In this document: one piece after another, positions 1 to 5,960 of the stretch | Numbering within the stretch: the stretch's first letter is position 1 | Layout of the letters: every line of letters starts with the position of its first letter | DNA from: Mesorhizobium sp. | GTDB taxonomy: Bacteria > Pseudomonadota > Alphaproteobacteria > Rhizobiales > Rhizobiaceae | Assembly (NCBI GenBank): GCA_019509685.1 | Contig: JAEKLU010000249.1 | Coordinates: 1-10,130, forward strand | Length of the DNA stretch: 10,130 bases | Reading direction: 5' to 3' | Notes under the pieces: generated by a model | The model's input: the letters and a program-made list of their open reading frames with translations, nothing else | The model's database searches: none | Told to the model about the DNA's origin: nothing | Position numbers and translations under genes: made by a program

Positions 1-372
1 ATTCCCGGGCTGACCGATCCGGAGTTGGAGCGCATCCTCGATTCGGCGCGCGCCGCTGGCGCCAGGGAGGCAGGCTATGTCATCCTGCGCCTGCCGCTCG
101 AAGTGGCGCCGATCTTCAAGGACTGGCTGCTGCGCCACTATCCGGACCGCTACCGGCATGTGATGTCGCTGATCCGCTCGATGCGCGAGGGCAAGGACTA
201 CGATTCGGAATGGGGCAAGCGCATGAAGGGCGCCGGTCCCTACGCCTGGCAGATCGGCCGGCGCTTCGAGATCGCCGCCAAGCGGCTCGGCCTCAATGCC
301 GAGCGGCGCACACTCCGGGTCGACCAGTTCGTTACCGGCGCCAATGCGAGCGAGCAGCTGATGCTGCTTTGA
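1..372 (+). CDS. PA0069-family radical SAM protein, C-terminal fragment
   Basis: The reading frame is open from the first base to the TGA at 370-372, giving 123 codons of a gene that begins before the window. The fragment ends like PA0069/Rv2578c-type radical SAM proteins: an IPGLTD segment, AGYVILRLP, then [26 protein letters not shown] and a tail rich in Arg and Leu. The radical SAM CxxxCxxC cluster motif would lie in the missing N-terminal part, so the [4Fe-4S]/SAM chemistry rests on family recognition from memory and not on visible residues. The substrate of this family is not established. The gene runs in the same direction as rnhB, 146 bp downstream. An ATG at 25 exists, but the homologous sequence continues upstream of it, so it is not the start. 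Confidence 0.8.
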   Translation: MPGLTDPELERILDSARAAGAREAGYVILRLPLEVAPIFKDWLLRHYPDRYRHVMSLIRSMREGKDYDSEWGKRMKGAGPYAWQIGRRFEIAAKRLGLNAERRTLRVDQFVTGANASEQLMLL

Positions 373-482
373 ACATCATGCCGGGCGGCGAGAGCCCCCG
401 GCGCAAAAATTCCGTCCGGCCTGTCCCCGGCCGTGAGACGGTGCCTTCCCGGTCCGACGCCCCATCCGACCCGGAAGGACTT

Positions 483-546
483 GCGGAGAATCGGAGCCGA
501 TGCGAACCTCGCCGCACCATGGCTCGCGCGCGTTCCGATTCTCCGC
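483..546. repeat. 13-bp perfect inverted repeat flanking the rnhB start codon
   Basis: GCGGAGAATCGGA at 483-495 is the exact reverse complement of TCCGATTCTCCGC at 534-546, leaving a 38-base loop with the rnhB ATG (519-521) inside it. Each arm holds one GANTC site (GAATC at 488-492, GATTC at 537-541), the recognition sequence of the alphaproteobacterial cell-cycle methyltransferase CcrM. The only purine-rich Shine-Dalgarno-like bases upstream of the ATG (GGAG at 485-488 and 493-496) lie in or at the edge of the left arm. The right arm encodes the SDSPL residues of RNase HII. A regulatory role is inference. Confidence 0.6.
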
Positions 547-1214
547 TTCTCTTCGAAATGCTCGAGAAGCCCGACTTCTCCATCGAAACCAAGGCGATGG
601 CGGAGGGCCTGTGGCCGGTGGCTGGCATGGATGAAGCCGGTCGTGGACCGCTTGCCGGTCCGGTGGTGGCGGCCGCCGTGGTGCTCAACCCCGCCAACAT
701 TCCCGAGGGCCTCGACGATTCCAAGCGGCTCACCCATCTGCAGCGCGAGGCGCTGTTCCTGAAAATCCTGGGTTCCGCGCTCAGTGTCTCGATGGCGTCG
801 ATCAGCGCCGAAGGCATCGACAACAGCAATATTCTGAAGGCCAGCCTGGAAGCGATGCGCCGCGCCGCCGCCGGCCTGTCCTTGCAACCTAAGCTGGCAT
901 TGGCCGACGGCCGCGACATTCCGCCAGGCCTTGCGTGCGAGGGCCGCGCGCTGATCAAGGGCGACCAGCGCTCGCAATCCATCGCCGCCGCCTCGATCAT
1001 CGCCAAGGTGATGCGCGACCGCATGATGTGCGGCTGCGGCGGCCACCATGAACGCTACGGCTTCGAGGTGCATATGGGCTATGCGACGGTGCGGCACCGT
1101 ACCGCCATCGAGGCGCATGGCCCAGTGGCAAGGCTGCACCGCGCGTCGTTCGCGCCGTTCCGGCTGGGCGGGGTTGAGGTGGCTGAGGAAGAGAGCTTCG
1201 CGGGATTGGAGTAG
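519..1214 (+). CDS. rnhB: Ribonuclease HII
   Basis: Endonuclease that nicks the RNA strand of RNA/DNA hybrids and starts removal of single ribonucleotides misincorporated into DNA; cytoplasmic, metal dependent. The 231-residue product carries the signature [13 protein letters not shown] at 36-48, with the acidic pair D38/E39, the third acid D130 in ALADGRD, and a fourth in AKVMRD (D167). LDDSKRLT (65-72), KGDQRS (148-153) and the HMGYAT segment (185-190) are also typical. The frame stays open upstream to 210, but that part is out of frame with the radical SAM gene and looks non-coding. The ATG at 519 gives [13 protein letters not shown], which fits rhizobial homologues as I remember them. There is no good Shine-Dalgarno at normal spacing. 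An internal ATG at 597 would give about 205 residues, still with all active-site residues, and is the alternative start. Residues 170-177 (MCGCGGHH) are unusually Cys/Gly/His rich. Confidence 0.95.
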   Translation: MARARSDSPLLFEMLEKPDFSIETKAMAEGLWPVAGMDEAGRGPLAGPVVAAAVVLNPANIPEGLDDSKRLTHLQREALFLKILGSALSVSMASISAEGIDNSNILKASLEAMRRAAAGLSLQPKLALADGRDIPPGLACEGRALIKGDQRSQSIAAASIIAKVMRDRMMCGCGGHHERYGFEVHMGYATVRHRTAIEAHGPVARLHRASFAPFRLGGVEVAEEESFAGLE

Positions 1215-1220
1215 TTAGCT

Positions 1221-1577
1221 AATCTCCCCCCCATTGCGCCACGGCATGCACACATCTTCTGTAATTGGCGTGACTGATCGACCTGAGGCTTGATTGCCAC
1301 GTGGTTCCCCCAATCCGTCGCTGCTTCGCAGCGCCACCTTTCCCCCCTCCGGAGGGAAAGGAAGGGAGCGCTGCTGGACAAGCGTTGCCGGCAAAAAGCT
1401 TGGCGCCTTTCCTCTACCCCGTCGATCGGGGGAGAGGTGGCTCGGCGAAGCCGAGACGGAGTGGGGGTCGACCAGCGCAGCATAAGACAATGCATGCGCC
1501 AAGCTGCTATGCACGCTATCGCCAAAGACCAGCCGCTTGGAAATGTGCGCATGCCGTATCCCATTGTGGGGGAGATT
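1221..1577. repeat. Composite imperfect inverted-repeat element (RIME-like or MITE-like)
   Basis: This gene-free stretch is built as a large imperfect palindrome. The outer ends match: AATCTCCCCC (1221-1230) against GGGGGAGATT (1568-1577). Further in, ACGGCATGCACACAT (1241-1255) matches the complement of ATGTGCGCATGCCGT (1543-1557) with one mismatch. The core is two inverted copies of a unit of about 60 bp, at 1307-1365 and 1406-1467, which agree at 34 of the first 40 positions. Each copy contains a short TTC/GAA-loop hairpin (1319-1333; 1441-1455) and a pyrimidine/purine hairpin. The arms between (about 1256-1306 and 1468-1542) are diverged. No transposase or convincing coding frame is present. 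The architecture resembles the mosaic palindromic elements (RIME) of rhizobial intergenic DNA, but I cannot assign it to a named family. Confidence 0.7.
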
Positions 1578-1607
1578 GGCCGCGTCTCCGCCGCGCTCCC
1601 CACAAAC

Positions 1608-1642
1608 AAAAAAGCCGCCAGGTTGCCCGGGCGGCTTTTTTT
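1608..1642 (-). terminator. Intrinsic terminator of the atp F0 operon (probably bidirectional)
   Basis: A GCCGCC/GGCGGC stem (1614-1619 with 1630-1635) around a 10-base loop, flanked by A6 on one side and T7 on the other. Read on the minus strand it lies about 20 bp past the atpF stop and ends in a run of six U, a classical rho-independent terminator. Because both flanks are homopolymeric it could also stop plus-strand transcripts arriving from rnhB. Confidence 0.9.
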
Positions 1643-1662
1643 GATGCGGTAACGGCTTCCAC

Positions 1663-2154
1663 TCAGTTCAGCTTGGCCTTGACGTCCTGCAGCGCGGACT
1701 TGAACAGATCGGCGCCCGCCTTGGCGTCAACCTTGGCGGCAAGCAGCGCACGGGCGGCCTCGACGGCGATGTCGACGGCTGAGGCGCGCACTTCGCTGAC
1801 GGCCTCGCGCTCGGCCTGGGCGATCTTCTGCTCGGCAAGCGCGGTGCGACGCGTGACGTAATCCTCGGTCTTCTGATGCGCTTCGGCAGCCAGCATCTCG
1901 GCCTCGCGCTTGGCCGCGGCGACGATGTCGGCGGCCTCCTTCTCGGCTTCCTTGCGCTTCTGCTGATACTGGCCGAGCAGCTGCTGGGCCTCTTCACGAA
2001 GCTTGCGGGCTTCTTCGAGCTCGCTGCTGATCTTGGCCGCGCGGGCGTCGAGCGACTTGGCAAGCATGCCCGGCACCTTCAGGTAGATGATGACGCCGAG
2101 GAAGATGATCAGGGCGATGGTTGCCCAAAGTGCCGCGAGTGATGTGGCGTCCAT
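1663..2154 (-). CDS. atpF: F0F1 ATP synthase subunit b
   Basis: One of the two peripheral-stalk subunits that anchor F1 to the membrane and stop the catalytic head from spinning with the rotor. The 163-residue protein has one N-terminal membrane segment (about residues 7-26, ALWATIALIIFLGVIIYLKV), followed by a long, charged Ala/Glu/Lys/Arg-rich coiled-coil helix (about 35-135) and a C-terminal region for F1/delta contact. The frame can be read from a GTG at 2169, but the ATG at 2154 is the better start: it is preceded at 7 bases by GAGGAG, and MDATSLAALW is a typical short b N terminus. It is the last gene of the F0 operon, 11 bp after b', so the b and b' genes are closely coupled, as expected for partners made 1:1. 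A strong terminator follows. Confidence 0.95.
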   Translation of the reverse strand: MDATSLAALWATIALIIFLGVIIYLKVPGMLAKSLDARAAKISSELEEARKLREEAQQLLGQYQQKRKEAEKEAADIVAAAKREAEMLAAEAHQKTEDYVTRRTALAEQKIAQAEREAVSEVRASAVDIAVEAARALLAAKVDAKAGADLFKSALQDVKAKLN

Positions 2155-2161
2155 GATCTTA

Positions 2162-2167
2162 CTCCTC
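2162..2167 (-). promoter_or_regulatory. Ribosome binding site of atpF, overlapping the atpF' stop
   Basis: Minus-strand GAGGAG lies 7 bases before the ATG at 2154 and shares its first bases with the TGA stop of the b' gene (2166-2168). It decides the atpF start and suggests translational coupling of b' and b. Confidence 0.8.
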
Positions 2168-2747
2168 ACCGGCTCGCGGATTTGACGGCGGCCGCGATCT
2201 CGGCCTTGTCGGTCTTGCCGCCGACAAGCGCATCGACGATGGCCGACGTGGTGTCCTCGGCGATCGTGCCGACTTCCTTCATCGCCTTGGCCTTGATCGA
2301 GGCGATGCTTGCCTCGGCCGCGCCGAGCTTCTTGTCCAGCTCGGCCTCGACCTTCTTACGCGCGGTCTCCGCCTCGGCCTTGGCGGCGTCGCTGGCCTGC
2401 TGGCCGATCTTGTTGGCGTTGGCCTTGGCTTCCGCCAATGCCTGCTCATAGGCGGCAACAGCGGCGTCAGCCTCGCCCTTCAGCCTTGCGGCATGGTCAA
2501 GGTCCTGGGTGATGCGATCGTTGCGGACATCGATGATGCCGCCGAGACGCGGCATCACCACGCGCTTCAGGAACAGATAGAAGAGCCCGAAGGTGATGAC
2601 CAGCCACAGGATCTGCGATGGGAAGGTCTTGGGATCGAACGGCGGGAACGCCTCATGCTCCGCAGCAGGCACCGCGGTGCCCGCATGCGTATCGCCCTCG
2701 GCCGCGGCCGGCGCTGTTTCTTGCGCAAAGGCAGATGTCACGAACAT
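2166..2747 (-). CDS. atpF2: F0F1 ATP synthase subunit b' (atpF', also called atpG or atpF2)
   Basis: Second peripheral-stalk subunit, pairing with b as a heterodimer, as in photosynthetic and many other alphaproteobacteria. The 193-residue product has a roughly 40-residue N-terminal stretch (MFVTSAFAQETAPAAAEG and onward) before its single membrane segment at about 44-62 (SQILWLVITFGLFYLFLKR). PRLGGIIDVRNDRI then leads into a long Ala/Glu/Lys/Arg coiled coil of about 110 residues. The frame is open far upstream, but the ATG at 2747 is preceded by minus-strand CAGGGGAATAAG and begins the recognisable protein, while the upstream frame crosses the atpE-b' hairpin. SAFAQ resembles a processing site, but the preceding hydrophobic run is too short for a standard signal peptide. 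It lies 58 bp after atpE and 11 bp before atpF. Confidence 0.93.
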   Translation of the reverse strand: MFVTSAFAQETAPAAAEGDTHAGTAVPAAEHEAFPPFDPKTFPSQILWLVITFGLFYLFLKRVVMPRLGGIIDVRNDRITQDLDHAARLKGEADAAVAAYEQALAEAKANANKIGQQASDAAKAEAETARKKVEAELDKKLGAAEASIASIKAKAMKEVGTIAEDTTSAIVDALVGGKTDKAEIAAAVKSASR

Positions 2748-2766
2748 CTTATTCCCCTGTCCATAC

Positions 2767-2787
2767 GGGGCCGCACCATGCGGCCCC
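2767..2787 (-). other. Intercistronic hairpin between atpE and atpF'
   Basis: GGGGCCGC (2767-2774) and GCGGCCCC (2780-2787) form a perfect 8-bp stem with a 5-base loop, entirely GC paired. It starts 18 bases past the atpE stop codon in the minus-strand message and is not followed by a U run, so it is unlikely to be a full terminator. It may act as a 3' stabiliser or partial attenuator that favours atpE expression; this is inference. Confidence 0.65.
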
Positions 2788-2805
2788 TTTGTCAGCGCGC
2801 GCTTC

Positions 2806-3033
2806 TTACTTGGTGAAGACCAGCAGCAGCGCGATGAGGAGCGAGAAGATGCCCAGAGCTTCGGTAACGGCAAAGCCGAAGATCAGGCGGCCGAACTGGC
2901 CGTCAGCAGCCGACGGGTTGCGGAGCGCACCCGAGAGGTAGCTGCCGAAGATGTTGCCGAGGCCGATGCCCGCGCCGCCCATGCCGATGCAGGCGATGCC
3001 AGCGCCGATAGCAGCTGCTGCAGTTGCGTCCAT
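2806..3033 (-). CDS. atpE: F0F1 ATP synthase subunit c (rotor ring)
   Basis: Proteolipid that assembles in many copies into the proton-driven membrane rotor. The 75-residue protein is a two-helix hairpin. Helix 1 (about 5-35) has the glycine-packing pattern G20-x-G22-x-G24-x-G26; the polar loop carries the conserved RNP (38-40); helix 2 (about 50-73) carries the proton-binding carboxylate E58 in [13 protein letters not shown]. No Gln is seen at the helix-1 position typical of sodium-type rings, which supports proton coupling. The ATG at 3033 has AGGAG (minus strand, 3041-3045) 7 bases upstream, the best ribosome binding site in the operon, in keeping with the need for excess c subunit. It lies between atpB (78 bp upstream) and atpF' (58 bp downstream), and both of those gaps contain a hairpin. 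Confidence 0.98.
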   Translation of the reverse strand: MDATAAAAIGAGIACIGMGGAGIGLGNIFGSYLSGALRNPSAADGQFGRLIFGFAVTEALGIFSLLIALLLVFTK

Positions 3034-3111
3034 TTCAAAACTCCTGTGTTGCTCTAGTCGTTGCAGTTGGTACGTTGGGTATGCTGGCGCCGGGGCGCCG
3101 GTCGAAATCGA

Positions 3112-3873
3112 TCAGTGGCTCGGGTGCAGAGCGTCGTTCAGATACATGCAGGTCAGCACCGCGAACACATAGGCCTGCAGGAAGGCGACCAGCAGTTCCA
3201 GCGCCGTCAGCGCGACCGCCATGGCGAGCGGCAGGACCGAGCCGGCGATGCCGACGGCGCCGAGCGCGCTGAGGCTGACGACGAAGCCCGAAAACACCTT
3301 CAGCGTGATGTGGCCGGCCAGCATGTTGGCGAAAAGACGAACCGAGAGGCTGACGGGACGCGAGACGAAGGAAATGATCTCGATCGCCACCACCAGCGGC
3401 AGCAGATAGCCCGGCACGCCATGCGGCACGAACAGCTTGAGGAAGCCGAAGCCGTGCTTGGCGAAGCCGTAGACGACGACAGTGCCGATCACCAGCGCGG
3501 CCAGCGTGAAGGTGACGATGAGGTGGCTGGTGACGGTGAAGAAATAAGGGAACAGGCCGATCAGGTTGGCGACCAGCACGAACATGAACAGCGAAAACAC
3601 CAGCGGGAAGAACTGCATGCCCTGCTTGCCAGCGGCGTCGCGCAGCATGTTGCCGACGAACTCGTAGGCCATTTCGGAAACCGACTGCAGGCGCCCCGGG
3701 ATCAGTGCGCGGCTGGCGGTGCTCATGTAGAGGAAGGCGGACGCGAGGATGACCGTCGCGACCATGAACAGCGCAGAGTTGGTGAAGGAGATGTCGTAGC
3801 CGCCAATATGCAGCGGAATGATCGGATGGATCTGGAACTGGTGGATCGGGTCGACCTTGTCAGCAGCAGCCAC
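3112..3873 (-). CDS. atpB: F0F1 ATP synthase subunit a (proton channel)
   Basis: Stator subunit that forms the two proton half-channels against the c ring. The 253-residue product is strongly hydrophobic with about five or six membrane helices. The essential arginine is R179 in [18 protein letters not shown], and Q233 (FLQAYVF) corresponds to E. coli Q252. By spacing, H188 takes the place of E. coli E219 and E226 that of E. coli H245, the swapped arrangement known from mitochondrial subunit a. The start codon is GTG (3871-3873), with a GGGGA-type ribosome binding site a few bases upstream (minus-strand GACGGGGATTTAAA). It is the second gene of the operon, 65 bp after atpI. The N-terminal [26 protein letters not shown] is typical of the alphaproteobacterial protein. 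Confidence 0.98.
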   Translation of the reverse strand: MAAADKVDPIHQFQIHPIIPLHIGGYDISFTNSALFMVATVILASAFLYMSTASRALIPGRLQSVSEMAYEFVGNMLRDAAGKQGMQFFPLVFSLFMFVLVANLIGLFPYFFTVTSHLIVTFTLAALVIGTVVVYGFAKHGFGFLKLFVPHGVPGYLLPLVVAIEIISFVSRPVSLSVRLFANMLAGHITLKVFSGFVVSLSALGAVGIAGSVLPLAMAVALTALELLVAFLQAYVFAVLTCMYLNDALHPSH

Positions 3874-3938
3874 TTTAAATCCCCGTCAAAGCCACAATCG
3901 GCTTCACTTCTCTAAACCCGCGCCAGAATGGCGCCACT

Positions 3939-4331
3939 TCATTGCTTCGGTTCGCGAGGCTTGCCGTCCTGTCCGAACTGCGCCACCTGTCCCGACGAAC
4001 GCAGGACATTGAGCACGCCCGCGCCAAAACCCAACAACAAACCGACGATCAACCCAAATGGCGCTGTTCCCGCCAGCCGGTCGATGATCCAGCCTAAACC
4101 GACACCGACCACCACTCCGGCGATGAACTCGCTGGACAGCTTCAGTGCCTGACCGTAACCGGTCGCGGCGTTGGCTTCGCCTTTCCCCTCGGGCCGGTCC
4201 GGGCGCCTCGTCGCAAGCGATGCTTCGAGACTGCGCCGGCGGCGCTCAAGTTCGTCGTCGCGGATGGGGGCGTCTGGCTGCCTGCCGCGGCCGGTTTTCC
4301 CGGTTCCGTCTGGCCCGGTTTTGTCGGCCAT
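3939..4331 (-). CDS. atpI: ATP synthase accessory protein AtpI (AtpZ/AtpI family)
   Basis: Small membrane protein encoded first in many F0 operons and thought to help c-ring or F0 assembly. The 130-residue product has a hydrophilic, charged N-terminal half (1-62, rich in Arg, Glu, Gly and Pro), then two membrane helices at about 65-85 (LSSEFIAGVVVGVGLGWIIDRL) and 90-110 (PFGLIVGLLLGFGAGVLNVL), with the GWxxD and GxxxG features of the family. A hydrophilic tail ends in PREPKQ. The frame is open to 4436, but the ATG at 4331 follows GGGGGG at about 5 bases and gives the usual MADKTG-like N terminus; the extra upstream codons would also overlap the promoter. It leads the F0 operon, about 52 bases downstream of the predicted transcription start. 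Confidence 0.92.
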   Translation of the reverse strand: MADKTGPDGTGKTGRGRQPDAPIRDDELERRRRSLEASLATRRPDRPEGKGEANAATGYGQALKLSSEFIAGVVVGVGLGWIIDRLAGTAPFGLIVGLLLGFGAGVLNVLRSSGQVAQFGQDGKPREPKQ

Positions 4332-4643
4332 CGCAACCCCCCTGCCCGGGCAGACGATTGCCGTCCGTCCGCTTCTAAAGTCGCCGGCAACATAGTTAGA
4401 GGGTCCGCGCCCGTCAAGCCACGGGCCGAACTTCAAAGCGATGTATTTTCGGCAGTTAAATCAATGGCTTATCGAGGTGCGACATCGTGCCCTTCACGGC
4501 CGCGTGAGGCAACGGTGCGAATCCGCGCGCGAAGGCGCGCCGATCGGTGCGCGAGGCGAGCCATGCGGAGGGGCGTTTGAGGTGTCGTTTAAGTGGTTCG
4601 GTTCGAACCAGCCTGGCGGCTCAAGTGGAGCCGCTTAAACGGC
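4332..4643. other. Gene-free region between sleB-like gene and atpI
   Basis: These 312 bases hold the atp promoter (4390-4418), a run of GC-rich inverted repeats and the fold next to the sleB stop (4586-4641). Visible repeats in the middle include GCGCGC-gaag-GCGCGC (4525-4540). On the minus strand there is TCACG-CGGC-CGTGA (about 4494-4507), extended by TGCC/GGCA. A plus-strand frame of 65 codons starts at 4441 but has no ribosome binding site and no recognisable product. A small RNA is possible but unproven. Confidence 0.6.
4390..4418 (-). promoter_or_regulatory. Promoter of the atp F0 operon
   Basis: On the minus strand CTTGAC (4413-4418) is followed after exactly 17 bases by CTATGT (4390-4395). 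This is one base from the rhizobial housekeeping sigma consensus CTTGAC-N17-CTATAT. Transcription would start near 4383, giving a leader of about 50 bases before the atpI ATG at 4331. Confidence 0.75.
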
Positions 4644-4645
4644 TC
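4586..4645 (-). other. Three-way-junction-like fold at the end of the sleB-like gene
   Basis: CGTTTAAG (4586-4593) pairs with CTTAAACG (4634-4641), enclosing two hairpins. TGGTTCG/CGAACCA (4594-4600 with 4604-4610, loop GTT) follows the first arm directly, and GCGGCTC/GAGCCGC (4616-4622 with 4628-4634, loop of 5) abuts the second arm, sharing base 4634. In the minus-strand message the fold begins two bases after the hydrolase stop codon (4644-4646). A competing hairpin, GAGCCG/CGGCTC (4628-4633 with 4640-4645), would exclude part of it. There is no U run, so a classical terminator is not shown; a stabilising 3' end or rho-associated structure is possible. Confidence 0.55.
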
Positions 4646-5828
4646 AGCTCCAGCCGCCGCCATAGGTGCGATAGAAGATATGCAGGCCGATCCTGGTCAT
4701 CTTGTGCATGGCCCGCGCCCAGCCCGGATGGACGTAGTTGGCGTAGTAATGCGTCGACGAGCCGACCTCGGGAATGAAGATCTTGCCGGCCGTCACCGCC
4801 ATGGCGACATCCTGCGCCGTCTTGTACGAAGCCTGGTCGGTGATGGTCTTCTTCCTGCCGTCGCAGGCAAAGGAGAACTGGCAGCGGTTGAACCAATCGT
4901 CGTTCTGGTAGACGACGCCGCAGATCGTCTTCGGATAGGCCGGGTTGCGGACGCGGTTGAGGATCACCTGGGCGACCGCGGCCTGGCCGCGAACCGGCTC
5001 GCTGCGCGCCTCGAAATAGATGCCCTTGGCGAGGCAGGCCTGTTCGGGTTTGGAAAAGACGCTCGCCGGCAGCGGGTTCTGCAGCCAGGCATGGTCGCCC
5101 TTGCCCATCGGCGGGATGAAGCGGCCATTGTTGGGCTCCTCGTCCTGCAGCAGGGCTTCGAAGGGCGATGCCTTGGCGTAGTCGGGCGCGGCCTGGGCAT
5201 AGGCGGTGGCGAGGATGTCCGGCTTGTCGTTGTTGACCAGCGCGACAAGCGCCGCCGGCAAATCGGGATCCGGCTTCTTGTCCTCGCGCAGATGGAAGGC
5301 CTGGGCGATCTGGACTTCCTTGCCCTTGATGCCGGGCTTGGCGAAGGTGAGCTTGAGGTCGCTGTCCGTGCTTGGCCGGATCAGCGAGGAGGAGCGCTCG
5401 AAGATCGAGCCGGCGCTGAAATTTTTCGGCGGCGTGACCGGCGATATCTGGACGATGCGTCCCTTCTTGTCGGCGCGCACGACGCGGTCCTCGTCTGGCG
5501 TTACGCCGACGGCGCTGCCCTTGCCACGGAAGGCGACGGTGCCGACGCCCGGCAAGTTCATGCCGGAGCCGGAGATCGAGCCGGTGGTGGTGGAATCGAT
5601 GAAGGGCATTTCCGCCGCATGCACCGAGCCGGCGGCCGATTTCTCGATATAGGCGTTCCAGCGGGCGTTGGGCGTTTCCAGCCCGGACAGCAGGCTCGCC
5701 ATGTCCTGATAGGCTACGACCGACGGAAAGCCGACCCAGATGCCGAACCCCAGAACCAACTGTGGAAGGAAGGAACGTCTTTTCGCAACGGCGGCGGCGA
5801 CAAGCCGCTTTTGAACGCGTCGATGCAC
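4644..5828 (-). CDS. Membrane-anchored SleB-type cell wall hydrolase (Hydrolase_2 family)
   Basis: Probable peptidoglycan-cleaving enzyme of the SleB/CwlJ family (lytic transglycosylase type), acting in the periplasm. The 394-residue product has a basic N terminus (MHRRVQKRL...AKRR) and one hydrophobic segment at about 20-40 that would work as an uncleaved anchor. A long low-complexity linker, rich in Ser, Pro, Lys and Asp, covers about 45-255. The catalytic domain occupies about 262-392: CLAKGIYFEARSEPVRGQAAVAQVILNRV, with E273 in YFEARSE as the likely catalytic acid, C303, C316 and C322, and the THYYANYVHPGWA motif (359-371) ending in HIFYRTYGGGW. The start is GTG (5826-5828) with GGAGAG at 5833-5838. 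It runs in the same direction as the atp operon but has its own spacing (about 312 bp to atpI). SleB was first defined in spore germination; here a role in wall remodelling is more sensible. Confidence 0.88.
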   Translation of the reverse strand: MHRRVQKRLVAAAVAKRRSFLPQLVLGFGIWVGFPSVVAYQDMASLLSGLETPNARWNAYIEKSAAGSVHAAEMPFIDSTTTGSISGSGMNLPGVGTVAFRGKGSAVGVTPDEDRVVRADKKGRIVQISPVTPPKNFSAGSIFERSSSLIRPSTDSDLKLTFAKPGIKGKEVQIAQAFHLREDKKPDPDLPAALVALVNNDKPDILATAYAQAAPDYAKASPFEALLQDEEPNNGRFIPPMGKGDHAWLQNPLPASVFSKPEQACLAKGIYFEARSEPVRGQAAVAQVILNRVRNPAYPKTICGVVYQNDDWFNRCQFSFACDGRKKTITDQASYKTAQDVAMAVTAGKIFIPEVGSSTHYYANYVHPGWARAMHKMTRIGLHIFYRTYGGGWS

Positions 5829-5960
5829 GGAACTCTCCAGAACGCTACTGACCCCGGAGAGCGAAAGTGAAGCATTAACCTTGATGGCGGGTTAACGGCA
5901 TCGATCATCTTGTCTTCATACTGATGGCAAGCCGGCTTCCTGCTTCTTTGTTTTGAAGAT

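Noticed and set aside
210..518. N-terminal extension of rnhB from an ATG at 210
   Set aside because: Overlaps the radical SAM gene in another frame, and its composition (Arg/Pro/Ser rich) looks like frame-shifted coding DNA. The RNase HII similarity begins near 519.
1290..1861. Short overlapping frames inside the 1221-1577 repeat element
   Set aside because: They run through hairpins and into the atp terminator or antisense to atpF, share no start signals and resemble no protein.
4594..4610. GGTTCGAACC resembling a tRNA T-stem and loop
   Set aside because: No D-arm, anticodon arm or acceptor stem at the required distances on either strand; it is a plain 7-bp hairpin in a larger fold.
4441..4638. 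65-codon plus-strand frame upstream of the sleB-like stop
   Set aside because: No ribosome binding site, no recognisable product, and the end lies in inverted repeats that explain the sequence better.
4593..5870. A 425-codon plus-strand frame opposite the SleB-type hydrolase
   Set aside because: Antisense shadow of a gene with a clear catalytic domain; composition is Arg/Gly/Ala/Asp rich with no motif or ribosome binding site.
5875..5896. TTAACC and GGTTAA upstream of the SleB-type gene as a CtrA site
   Set aside because: The two TTAA are 13 bases apart, not the 7 of the CtrA consensus TTAA-N7-TTAA; at best weak half-sites.
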